From the NCBI GenBank assembly GCA_037013495.1, contig CM072809.1, positions 10,614,501 through 10,678,500 of the forward strand: 64,000 nt of DNA, written 5' to 3'. Numbering within the stretch: the stretch's first letter is position 1; each line of letters starts with the position of its first letter. The notes under the pieces were generated by a model that was not told where the DNA came from, ran no database searches, and saw only the letters and a list, made by a program, of their open reading frames with translations. Source of the DNA: Hippophae tibetana (taxonomy: Eukaryota; Streptophyta; Magnoliopsida; Rosales; Elaeagnaceae). This document shows, piece after piece, positions 52,932-64,000 of this stretch. A program made the position numbers and the translations under genes.

Positions 52932-54157
52932 GTTCTACGTGATGGGGTGTCGTTTTCCTTTGATCTTTTAGTTCAAGCTACACTAAAAGTCTTGTTGTGG
53001 TTTTAGATTTTCAGATGGACTAATATCTAGACATTTAATTCACAATTGTTAGGCGTTTTGGATGCTGTCTCTGTATGACAGTCAATCGCTTTCAATCCAG
53101 TTTAAGTTATACATTTATAATTGATTGTTGTTGCTTGTTGAGATACTTCATTTTGGAACTTCACTTGGGGCTTAAGCATCTAATGTCGTAGATGAGGGAG
53201 CCAATACCTGAGGTCTAGTTGGTCATATTGTTTTGTATTTAAGAAAAAAACACTTTGTTGTTTCTCACTTAAAATTTGAAACTGAGGAATGATACAATAC
53301 ATTAATCCGGAAGTAAGTGGTGTGGTTCTCTTTATTAATTTTATTTGTTGTTTTAGAAAAGTAGTAAGTAGTTACTTTAAAAAAAAATTATTGAATTGAT
53401 GATATTTATGCTTGAGATGCATATTAGGACGTTTTTTTTTGTTTACAATTTATTCATTTCAGTTAACAAAGGTATCATTTTTTTCCCTTTACTTTGACAT
53501 TAACTTGTACGCAGAAATGGGTGCGGGGATGGGAGGGATGGTTATATTGATACTTTATAATAATTTCTTATTAATTTTGGGTAATTTTAATAATAAATAT
53601 TAGTTATGAATTGACGTTTTAATTATGATTTTTATTTTTGGATGTTTATTCAAATATATATTTAGTTTTTTAAAAATTAAAATTTAATTTATTTTTTATT
53701 ATTATATTATTTAAAATATTAATATTAATATTTTTAATTATTTATTACATTTTTTAAGTGAAGGTTGTTTCGATTAAACATGGTTTAGTTATTTTTATCT
53801 CGGTTATTTTATTTTTACGAAAAATAATTGGATTTTTAAATGTCTACATTTTTAATTATTTATATTTAAAATGTCGATCTTTTCTTATACATAGTACTAA
53901 CAATTTTTTTTATTCAAATTATAGTTAATGTGATTTAAAACGTAAAAGAATCAGTGTTATTGTCAGATTAGTTAATCAAATTTTATGAAAAATTATATGT
54001 TATACTTTCATTGTGACATACATTTTATCTACAATTACTCAAGACATGAGATTATATCAAATTAATTCAACGGTTATAAAATGTGCTATTTATCTTTCTA
54101 CACATCCCTTATTTCATAGCAATTTGTGGAAATAAAAAAGGCAGCAAAAAGGACAAC
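52932..54157. other. RPP2 3' UTR and AT-rich intergenic DNA
   Basis: The probable 3' UTR runs for roughly 250 bases after the stop. The rest is AT-rich with no recognised gene. The A-run at 54146-54150 serves the neighbouring tRNA gene as terminator. Confidence 0.5.
54146..54150 (-). terminator. RNA polymerase III terminator of tRNA-Ser
   Basis: Five T residues on the minus strand lie about 8 bases past the tRNA 3' end, as expected for Pol III. A second T-run follows at 54134-54139. Confidence 0.7.
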
Positions 54158-54239
54158 CGTCGCCTGAGAGATTCGAACTCTCGCGGGGAAACCCCATGTA
54201 CTTAGCAGGCACACGCCTTAACCACTCGGCCAAAGCGAC
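54158..54239 (-). tRNA. tRNA-Ser (anticodon GCT)
   Basis: Type II tRNA of 82 nt. The acceptor arm GTCGCTT pairs with AGGCGAC (one G-T pair), discriminator G at 54158. The D arm is GCC...GGC. The anticodon arm TGTGC-CTGCTAA-GTACA has the anticodon GCT (complement at 54204-54206). A long variable arm (GGGG/CCCC stem) and the T arm GAGAG-TTCGAAT-CTCTC complete the fold. No intron and no encoded CCA. Decodes AGC and AGT serine codons. Confidence 0.96.
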
Positions 54240-55309
54240 GTGTTTTTATCATATAGTTACTAATTTCTTATTGTATTTAAAAATGATTACCGTCTACCTT
54301 CCACACGATAAAGATTTAGGTTGAAAATAATAAATACATCTAAATTTGTAATTATAGAAACTATGATGTGCTTATAGCATATGTTTATTAAGAATAGTAT
54401 AAAAATTATATAAAATTTATGACAATAAAAATAATATTATAATAAAATTATATGATTAAATTTAATAAAATTTAATATTAAATAGATATAAATGATCATA
54501 ATTTATGTTATTTTAATTTATCTGTTTATCTTATCGTATCATTATTAATGTATCATAATATTGATACTAGTAGGAGATATGTGTTCGACATGCCCATTGA
54601 TACAACATATTTGGATGATACTGAAACGAAGAGGAAGAAAAAGATGACATCGAAGAAGAAAGGAGATGATGGTGCAAATCCTAATGCCCTCGTTGCTCTT
54701 CGATATTCAATTCTCCCTTCTTTTTTAACAGCAGGTTATGCTCTATAATTTTAATTTGGGCAAAGTGGAATGAAAAACTAAGAGAATTTCTTTAAGAAAC
54801 ATTTTAATCTTTAATAACTTTAATAATTAGTATTTTTATGTTTAATTAAAACAAAATATGACATATAAAAATAATTTAACTTAATACTAAATAATAATCT
54901 AGATTTTAATTATTTTTATTTTGTATTTCATGTTTTAACTATTTTAATGCATGATATATATGATATCAATATATATATAATAATATATTTAGATGCATAA
55001 AAACTCAAAAATATATATTTAATAGTCGTATTCAGGTGTCAATGTTTAAAAATTAAACACTTTATATTCACGTTTAAATGTCTTAATTCTAAGTTTAATA
55101 AGTTCGACGCTTAAACATATATCTGTATTCGAATCAGAGTAACATAAAATATAAGAGTTATTTTTATGGTTAGATGTTTAGGGTGTTATACATTAGTTGT
55201 TAATAACAAAATATATATATGAGAATATTTCTTAATAACTTAAACTTTTAGCATATTTAATTACGAATTCTTCTCTAACATGATATTAGATTAAGGTTAT
55301 CGGTTCAAA
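54240..55309. other. AT-rich intergenic DNA
   Basis: Contains one short open frame at 54548-54748 with a lysine-rich segment, but its surroundings are AT-rich, it lacks splice-supported extensions and I recognise no family. Nothing else is supported. Confidence 0.5.
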
Positions 55310-55935
55310 TTTTCTCCTCCTTCCGACCCGCGGGAGTATACAATGACAACTTCCGGACATTCATGCCCGATCGTGAGACTGCCTGTTGAACGTCCGATGG
55401 TGCGTTGCTCCGACCTGAGCTATGCAACAACGAGATCTCCCTCGATCCTTGTCGGATGTGCTTGACGGTCCCCCATAATACGCTCACTTGGGGACCTCTT
55501 ACTCCAGCTGTTCCAAGAGTCTCCGCTAGTTGAACCCCGTCCAGTAGACTCCCTGTTTCGCTCATCCCCTTCGTCAGGCCGTAAATAGGAAGGCCGACGA
55601 TTTTTTTCAAGTCCCACAAGGTTTTTTTCTTCAAATGTAGGGTATTCGTCACCCAACTCCACTACTCACAAGCGCCCCTATAAATGTTTGCGTCCCTTTG
55701 GTAATACTCTTGCGCGACTCGGACAACACCATAAATGCCAGCGTTATCCAAAGTATATCCCATAGATATAGAATCTGCTTCGTCCATTCTGGGAGGCCGA
55801 CGATATAAGACGGAGATCTCCTAGTGCGGAAGTGCCCGTCCCATTGAACTTGCCCGCTCCAAATTAGGCTTCAGAGAGTGGGGAACCCAGTCCTATCCCA
55901 ATGTCGTTGCTCGAGGTTCTAACAAGTCAACTTTG
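55310..55935. other. GC-rich island, possibly of organelle (mitochondrial intron) origin
   Basis: About 620 bases of roughly balanced base composition interrupt DNA that is strongly AT-rich on both sides, with abrupt edges near 55310 and 55935. It has no consistent reading frame of a known protein, although one minus-strand frame stays open at 55305-55652. On the minus strand, GGGGCGCTTGTGAG near 55668-55681 followed by structured GC-rich sequence, with GGTCGGAGCAACGCACC near 55395-55411, resembles plant mitochondrial group II introns. That resemblance is from memory and not verified. No domain V was found. Confidence 0.35.
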
Positions 55936-57059
55936 TCGTAACTGGTGGATTCATATGCCTGAATCCTTTTTGCTTTCTAACCATTTATCTGTTAAAGATA
56001 ATTTCAAATAACTTTAATATTTTAACAAATATTAAATGAATATTCTTCTTTCATTTATTCCTTATTTAAAGTTTATCTTCATTTTATGAAAAATTCAAAA
56101 AATATCTAGTTAATTGGGTTTTTTTTAACTCAAATCAATGGACTTTCAAAAATGTTTACTAAACCCATAAGTATAAAAATTTCACCAATGTTAAATAAAT
56201 ATTATTCTTTCATTTTTACTTTATTTAGAGTCTATATTTGCAGTCTATATTTGCTTGATGGATCATTTAAAAAATTATCTATTATCTATTCGAATGATTG
56301 GGTGTGTTTAATTGATTTTTAAAAATATCTATTCAATCCACAAGAATCCACTATAGTTATCTACTTATTTCCATCACATTTATATACTTAACTTATAAGT
56401 AAAAATCACAAATTCAAAGTATTAGAAAACAAAAAACCTCCATAAACTTCCAATTTTCAAAAAAATTATGATACATGACATGATATAAAAGGTATGTATA
56501 CAAAAATAAGTGCAAATTTATCTGCAATTATCATTTGTTATTTGAAAAGTTTTTCATAGCTATATTACTATTATTTTTCCTTAAAACAAGAACCTGTGGT
56601 AAGGGGTAACAAGACGATCAAGGGTTCTTTTTTAAACTTTGTCCATTGTTGGAGTTCATTTTAGACTAGTTTTTCAATATTTTACAAGACGATCAGGAAA
56701 AAAACCAATTCTTTTGGTTCTCCAATTCAGTGAAATAACACTTACGTAGAAATTAACTTGGAACAAATAATTCCTCTAAATAATAGCCGAGGAAGCTGCT
56801 ATTTACAATTCAAAGGATTTCCAAAACAATTTTGCAGCTGATTTTAACTATTTGAAAAGTGTTATGTATTACTGTATTCCTCTCTGTTTGGTTCACAGAA
56901 AATGCCAAAGGAAAAAAATGAAATGGAGAACTGTACGAAATGTTCTGACGTATCAAAGAAAGCTAATTACAGAAAATCATTTCCTTTATCTCAAACTTTC
57001 TGAGAACCATACAGAGAGCATTTAGGAACTATGTAAGAGCTCAATTTTCTGGTAGGCTG
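55936..57059. other. Intergenic DNA and NPH3-like gene 3' flank
   Basis: AT-rich, with the 3' UTR of the NPH3-like gene at its right end. The phrase ACAAGACGATCA occurs twice (near 56611 and 56685). No other gene is seen. Confidence 0.5.
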
Positions 57060-60000
57060 TCAAAACAATGAGAAACTCTTTCGATGTCTGGAATGACGGG
57101 AAGGGTGTGGCTTATCAATTGATGCTCGCGAATTCATGAGCTCAGCAATTTCTGTAGTATCAGGTTGAGCATCAGAGGATCTTGGAAGAAGCTTGCATCC
57201 GATTCGCTTGGCAACGACACAAGGAGAACTAAGGGAGCTATGTGATTTGCTTACCCTTCTCATTTCTTGCTTTATTTTATTGAATTCTGCTTCAAGTTCT
57301 CTAACTCTAGATCTCATCCTTTCCATATCAACCTTTAAAACTTGGTTCTCACGAACCACCGTCACCCAGCCATCCCTTTGCACAATCTCGCTTGCCATAT
57401 TACCTGGGGCAACTGCAGTACCTGCAGGGGATCTTTCAGCATCCAAAACATGAAGGCAACCAGCAAGAGCTGTTCGCAAATGCATCTGTTCAAAGAAAAG
57501 TACTTGAAGAACAACTCTAAGGGGCAATCTTTCGTTTTGTGATGCATGGGTACAGGCATCAATTGAGAGTTTTTGAAAATCAATAATATTGCAGAGTTCT
57601 TCCTTCTCTTTTTCTGAAAGCCAAGGATGTGCCTACAAAAATGACATTAGCAATTACAAACAAATGTAACCCTCAAAATAATTCAATGTTTTTAATATAA
57701 AGGGTCTCACTTTACTAGTCAGTGAACAATCAAACCTTCAAGTATATATCAAGTGCTCTATACAAACCATCATGCAAAGATCTTGCAGATCCAGGAATAG
57801 CCTCTGCCAAAGTGCGGATTTTTCTGGCTTTTAAATTTACATCAGAAGCAATCTCTGCAATGTAGCTATCTACCAGCTTAGCAACTTCTTGTATTGGCCT
57901 GGAGGATGGAGAGTTTTCCATGTCACACAATGATGGAGAAGATGTAGTATTTCTCTGTTCCCATAAAATAAAATGATCAATAATTTGTTGGACACAATCA
58001 ACATTGTATAATGTGTCAGCATCTGAATAGTTAGGAATAAGAAGACCATCCAGGGTTGCCAATTCCAGTTGCATCCCTATTCTCCTCTCTAGTGACGCCT
58101 GACATTCTTGGTTGACACCCAATATCAAGGAAACACGAAGCAATCCTAATAGAAAACGGCAAAATGATTTCCCCTTTTCTTGAGGAAGAATCTTTTCAAT
58201 TCTTTCTAATACCACTCGCTGGTCAAAAGCAACAGGAGTCAAACAAAAACTTGTAACTGTTCTTGCTAGGCCACTTTGCCCACCTTGCCATCGATCTAAA
58301 CCAGGTAGATACCTCCTGGCATAGTACATTATAGCAGCCACCAGTTTCTCATGTCGCGTGCCCCTACCTTCCATTGTCTTGACCAGTTTTTCAAACAACC
58401 CAACACTAAGATACGAGATATCTTCAAACCACCAATCAGATTGCACGCTCTGTATTCTTGCACCAGTGTTTATTCCATTCCATAGAATGCTTCCACCAGG
58501 GCTCTGCAGACTGCCATACATCATCATTGGCCATCCAAACAAACTGGGATCTGTACAGACCATAATAGATAGGGCATCTAAACATCTGTTCACTATTTGG
58601 AGCTTCTCTGTTTGATGCATGACCAACTCAGAACTTTGGAGGGCTAAGATACAGTCTTTCCAGTTGTGAAGTATATTCTTATAGAAGAAACTCTCCGACT
58701 TGGAGAGTAAGTTGCCTTCTCCATATTCCTCTGTCATTTCAAGGTAGGCTGCTGCACAATAAACCATTACAATGTTTCTTGGAGTCAGCTCTATCCGGTA
58801 ACCATAGCAGAACTTTGCTGCAATCAAAAAAGTGTCAGGGCCACCAGGAAATTCTTCCAGAACAGCGGTGAACATCTTCTTATGCGTGGATTCTTCAAAC
58901 ATTCTGGCCATCTTCCCACATTTTGATACAAGAGGAAACTGAAAATTTTATAGAATGAGCATGTTCAAAACTCAATGCAAAACTCTGTGAACTAACTTTC
59001 ATAGTCGAACATCTTGCTCTTAAAACAGAGGAAGAAATATTACTGAAAGAAAAGGAGTGAAAATGATAATAAAAACTAAACGCTTGACTATATGCAAATG
59101 ATAAGGCCGCAATCTTTGCTTTCTTCTGACTTGTAATATATAATTGGTTAACAGCAGAGTTTTAAGAACCATGATGCCAGACTAATTGCATATGAAAAAT
59201 GGCACAGATGAAATTTAAGAAATTAATATAGATGACAAGAGAAGCACTGATATAATTTTTAAAATTTCCATAGCCTTTTGAGTTTTGATTAGTACTTTTC
59301 ATACACTATAACTAAATGTAATTTATTTCGCCAATATGATAAAAACAAAGGGATCTCATCTAAAAATAGATGTAAGAGAATAGGAATACCATGGTGAGAT
59401 GAGAGACAGACTACAACATTTAAAGCTTGAGCATATATTAAAAAGATCATAAACCAGAGATAAGATGCTGAAAATATATGATACAAGGGCATACTAATAA
59501 TATGCACAACAAACCTACAAAACCAAGATAGGGAAATTAACTTCTATCAATTAAAAAAATTAAAGCTATTAAGATAGTGAAACTTGTCACAATCAAGTCA
59601 ATAAAAGTCACAAAATTAAGAGAATTAAATGCTAAATCAAAAGATGAGAAAATCCCACAAGGAATAAGAGGATAAGAATTTTTGTATGCTAGTAGTCTAA
59701 TAGTGGTCTAGATAGTAAGCAACTACAATAATTATTCAATAGTGGGCTCCAAGAGATAAGGAAATTCACATACATAATGAAATAATTGCATAAGTTTTCT
59801 AGGCTTAAAGAGAATACTAAGCAAAAGACCAAAGTCATGGAAGTCAAAAGGGGCAAAAAACTGATATAGTTCTAATAAAAATATCATATTTAATCCAGTC
59901 CTAGATTTAGATGATGAAGACTCAACTGATGCCTCTAACATGCAACACCCTGTGTTTTGGATTTCCCAACAGCTCAGTTGTATAGGACACAATATGAAGA

Positions 60001-60569
60001 TATCTTTAAAATAAACAGCAGCTGAACGTTCAAGTCTACCACAGCAGACAGGATTAAAAGAAACATCAAGAAGTAATTTAGAAGACAAAGGAAAATAACA
60101 CCTAATCAGTTGTGTACCTTGTGAAAATGGAAGTTGACGCTTTCCACTGTAACTGTAATATCACTGGGCAATCCCGCTTTGCAGAACCTTACAGAGAAAT
60201 AAAAATTGACACAAGTTATAAATTCTTCCAACTCTTTTATCTAATTGTCATAGTTAAAAATCATTCCTTTCTTCTTCATCCACAATTAGCGAGAAACAAG
60301 GAACCCATTCAATTAAACAAAAATTCTATAAAACAACTTTAAAAAGAATATTTAATTTAACAGTGCTTAGAATTTGAAATTACTAGCCTGCGTGTGCTGA
60401 AAAGAAGCTAAATTTTAGAAATCATTCAAATTAGTCCCCAAAGCAATCCCAAACAACAAAATTAAGAAATGGGTTTTTAGGTATCTGTTCATAAAGTGTT
60501 TACAAGGGTGAGAGAGTACCAGTCATTCCCTTCTCGGTGAAAACCAGAAACCTTCCCAGCTGGAGCCAT
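57060..60569 (-). CDS. BTB/POZ-NPH3 domain protein (NRL family)
   Basis: Member of the plant NPH3/RPT2-like family, whose BTB domains bind CUL3 to act as ubiquitin-ligase substrate adaptors; best studied in phototropism and auxin-dependent organ formation, usually at the plasma membrane. Exons (descending): 60569-60520, 60187-60118, 58938-57736, 57632-57060, joining in one frame to 631 residues. It begins MAPAGKVSGFHREGNDWFC. The BTB fold covers about 22-130 (GLPSDITVTVESVNFHFHKFPL, FPGGPDTFLIAAKFCYG, YCAAAYLEMTEEYG). The NPH3 domain runs from about 208 (DWWFEDISYLSVGLFEKLV) to about 490, including the family signature SLHDGLYRALDIYLKAHPWLS with its conserved tyrosine. A coiled coil follows (VLKVDMERMRSRVRELEAEFNKIKQEM), then a basic, serine-rich end RHRKSFSLF. 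The exact subfamily member was not settled. Confidence 0.93.
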
Positions 60570-61200
60570 GGTTGAATTAGCAAGGAAAGATCTTATTCCC
60601 CCTTTTCCTCTCTCTCTCTCTCTACCATAACAAATTCATTCTGTGGAGGTTGGAATTGGACAAGTCAAAATGATCCCTTTTGTTTAAAAATAAAGGAAAA
60701 GGAAATACAAAAGTTAGTAAAAGATGCCACAGGACGTAAGAAGAATCCTAGTCACAAACAGTCAAATGAGGGTCGTGTTTTGGACCTTTACAGCTATAAC
60801 TTCCCAAAATAATTGCTTAATGCTTTTTCATAATTTCAATGATCCCCCTATCGACACCCAAATCAAAATCAACATGGAATACAGATATACTTCGAATTGT
60901 TTTGCCACAAAGGAAAGAAGGTACATAAATCACGTTAAAATAATATATATATATATATAATGATAATGCAGAACTGAAAAAGCAAACAAACAGAAGAAGC
61001 CAAAGAAGTGGGAAACAAAGAGTAGTCATAAGCATTGAAAAAAAAGGTGTAAGAGAAGGTCGGGGCTTTGGCCGGCCAAGGAATGAGAACGGAGAGACAA
61101 AAGTATGATAGGTGGGTTACAATAAACGGAAACGATGTAATTTGTCTCACGCTTTTCCTCAAACACCTTGCCTGCAATCATTCTCTCAGTCCAGACGCGT
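60570..61200 (-). promoter_or_regulatory. NPH3-like gene 5' UTR/promoter with CT microsatellite
   Basis: A (TC)n run at about 60609-60624 (GA on the coding strand) lies some 40 bases upstream of the ATG, a common layout in plant 5' UTRs. Base composition stays moderate to about 61200, then falls sharply in GC, marking the likely outer edge of the promoter. Confidence 0.4.
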
Positions 61201-64000
61201 GGGAATAAATGTCTACAGTTGATATTATAGGAACAAAAAATTAAGTAATAAAAAAAAGAGTAATACTGTTCATTTTAATTTAATTAATTTTTTTAAATTT
61301 TAAGAAAAATTAATATCACAAAATTTTTTCCAATGACATTTATGCAAGTTAAAAAGACACAAGCTTGTTTCTTTAGATATAAACAAGTGTGTTATGTAAT
61401 TATTATTTAAATTAAAAAAAAAGTTTGTAATGTGTGCAAGGAGATGTATTTTTGGTTAAATTTTTTTATTAATTTTAGTAAAATAAATTTATACTTGTGA
61501 TATTTATAAAACTATAATAAATTACATAATTAAAATAAAATTATAACTTAATTTAATTTAAAATTTAAAATTTTTAATACTCAAAAAATTCAATAATTTA
61601 AAAATATTTTTAATAACATAATATACATATATCATTTTTTTATTAAAAATAAATAATAATTAATATTATTTTATTTTATTTATATATATATATATATCTT
61701 TTGTAGATGTAAATCTTAAATTATGAGTTACCATAATAACATTTTTTAACCTAAAATCATAATTATAATTTAAAATATATGAATTTTAAAATCTAAAAAA
61801 ACATATATAGCTTAAAAAAATACAAAAATTAACAAAGTATACTATATATAAAAATAACATAATTTTTTTGGATAAAGTATACTATATTAAATGAGATTAT
61901 CTATTTTAATTTTATCAAGATACCATTGTCATCAAAATGAAGTTTTTATTTATATTTTCATTAAGATGAATATCACTTCGTTTAAATTTTAGATGAAGTT
62001 AAATATTCAAAATGAATATTAGTTAATTTGGCTTTATAAATATAATTGGTAAATATTATGGTGATGTTTTAAACATTGGTAATTTAAAACAGTGTAATAA
62101 ATAGTCTTATCCGGAATAGAGTCCTATCTTTAGCTAACAACTGTTCAATAACTTCAATTTATGATGTTTATAAAAGAAAGAAAAAAACTTTTAAAATGAA
62201 ACTAATTATAACTACAAGATTGAGACGTTTAAAAAAATGAATAGTATGTTAACTTTCTTCGGCTTTCAATTCTTCACCAGCTCCCACTGCTCCTATTTAT
62301 TTAATATTGGCATGTGAATGAGATGGACATTTATAAGTATTTAAAATAATTAAATTGATTTATCAAATCATTTTTTTTCTTAATTAATTTTTCATAAATA
62401 TATAATAATATTAATTTTTGAATAATAATTGATATTATTTCAATTTTTTTTTATAAAATAAAATAAAAAAATAAGTTTTTGAATATAAATTTTTAAGTTA
62501 ATTTTATTATAATTGAAAAAATGATGTTAAAATGTTTTATATAATAATTTGTAAAAACACTATAATAAAAATAATAAATTAATTTATAATATTAATTAGT
62601 AATATAATCAATATATAATATAAATATAAATAATTTATCACGATATGTATAATAAATGTATAACTTTATTTACTAAATAAATCAAATATAACTTAACAAT
62701 ATATAAAATTATTTAATTAATATTTTTACTATTTAATAAATTAATCTAAACTACATCAATGATAGATATTATTTTATTGAATTTAATAATCATTTTTACT
62801 TAAAAATAATTTATAGTACCTCATTGTTTCTTTTTAAAATTAATATGAGATATGATATAATCTTGACATTAATATTTAGTTCAATAAAAATAATAATCTG
62901 GTCATAAGTGAACTAATCGAACACTCATTAAATGAATAATCATTAAATTGTATTAATTGTTACTCTTAATGTAATAAAAACAATTAAATTATATAAAATA
63001 ACTATTTTGTGTTTATTATATAAAACTTTGACAAAAATGTGATACGGTTATAAGTGAAATGATGGAACACTCATTAAACAGGTAATTAGTCTTAATCTAA
63101 TAAAAATAATTATATTATATAAAATAACTATTTATAAAAATTTGTTTTTTGTACTTACATTTAAGAAAAATATTATATATTTATAAATTAATTAATTGAA
63201 TATTCATTAAATAAGTAATAATTAACGGTATAAATTATCATAAAAAATAATTATTCATAAAAAAATATTTATTATATGAATATTTTAATATTTATTAGTG
63301 TAAAAACACTAAAATAAAATAAAATATAATTATTATATATATATATTGGTGTAAATAATAATAAAAAATATTAAAAAGAAGCACGATTTATTTGTTGACC
63401 AAAACTGTCGCTTTTTTATATACAAGATTTGGATTTATATTGATCAATAATTTAAATTTGATAAATATATAATAGTATTAATTGACCAATAATAATTATT
63501 ATGGCTTCAAAATTCTTTATGTTAAAAAATAAAAATGAATTATAACAAGATGAAAAATTAATGTTGAAATTTTATATAAAGTTTTGAAAAATACTCTTAA
63601 ATAAATAGTTAATTAATTTGTTATTTTAATAAAGAGTAAATATATAACAATAATTATTTTGTTAATAAAAAAATAATTAATTTATCACTTTAGTAAAAAT
63701 ATATGTAAATTATTATTATTATTTTATGAGCAATATATATGATATTTTGTAACAATGACACACAAGATAAATACGATTTATAATTTATTTAACAAATAAA
63801 TCAAATATAATTGGATGATATATACAAATCTAACATGTAATTACTCATATCTCAAATATAATAGGACAACACATATGATTACTCATTTAATGATTATTCA
63901 TTAAATAGATAATCATTAATTGTATGAATTACTACTCTTAATGTAATAAAAATAATTACATTATATAAAAAATGTATTTATTACATAGATATTTTGATAT
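61201..64000. repeat. AT-rich intergenic block with repeat family inverted relative to 49.2-50.7 kb
   Basis: Phrases of the type ACTCATTAAATGA-TAATCATTAAATTGTAT, ACTCTTAATGTAATAAAAA-AATTA-ATTATATAAAATAA recur near 62920-63010, 63068-63135, 63198-63260 and 63890-63980. Their reverse complement matches the recurring phrases at 49380-50600. (TA)n runs lie at 61681-61696 and 63338-63347. No gene is seen. Confidence 0.5.

Noticed and set aside
54548..54748. 66-codon lysine-rich open frame
   Set aside because: Lies in AT-rich DNA without a recognisable family, promoter or further exons; likely chance.
57060..58911. Two separate genes instead of one NPH3-like gene
   Set aside because: The frames at 57060-57632 and 57736-58938 join across a consensus intron at DIYLK/AHPWLS, inside the conserved family signature.

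Overview
This is nuclear DNA of a flowering plant, most likely a eudicot. The genes have many short introns with GT..AG borders. The protein-coding exons read as plant families: a RAD5A-type helicase, a DDT-PHD protein related to PTM, AP-2 alpha-adaptin, ribosomal stalk protein P2 and an NPH3-type BTB protein. The intergenic DNA is very AT-rich and holds decayed retrotransposons and small DNA transposons. I cannot name the species.

Layout. 1-3081: last intron of the RAD5A-like gene, with a dead Ty3/gypsy gag-protease relic. 3082-9569 (-): RAD5A-like gene, 18 exons giving 969 in-frame codons; its last stretch of about 60 codons lies left of the window or is lost. 9570-15709: promoters, AT-rich DNA with a tandem duplication, and a second decayed gag-like relic. 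15710-23873 (+): PTM-like DDT/PHD gene, 9 coding exons, 1749 aa. 25618-41969 (-): AP-2 alpha-adaptin gene, 27 coding exons, 1019 aa, with two small DNA transposons and two tandem duplications in its introns. 41970-47513: AT-rich intergenic DNA. 47514-48960: 5' fragment of a Ty1/copia element. 48961-51110: AT-rich repeats. 51111-52931 (+): acidic ribosomal protein P2 gene. 54158-54239 (-): tRNA-Ser(GCT). 55310-55935: an isolated GC-rich island, possibly of organelle origin. 57060-60569 (-): NPH3/RPT2-like gene, 631 aa. 60570-64000: its promoter, then AT-rich repeat DNA related in inverted orientation to 49.2-50.7 kb.

The order RAD5A / PTM-like / AP-2 alpha matches, as far as I recall, Arabidopsis chromosome 5 (At5g22750-At5g22770), so the first 42 kb look like an ancestral gene block. 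The genes are housekeeping or regulatory and do not form one pathway: DNA-damage tolerance, chromatin reading, clathrin-mediated endocytosis, translation, and BTB/NPH3 signalling. I found no sign of a novel gene system. The interesting points are structural: the RAD5A 3' end, two GC-AG introns, transposons with target-site duplications, a duplicated primer-binding site, and the GC-rich island.
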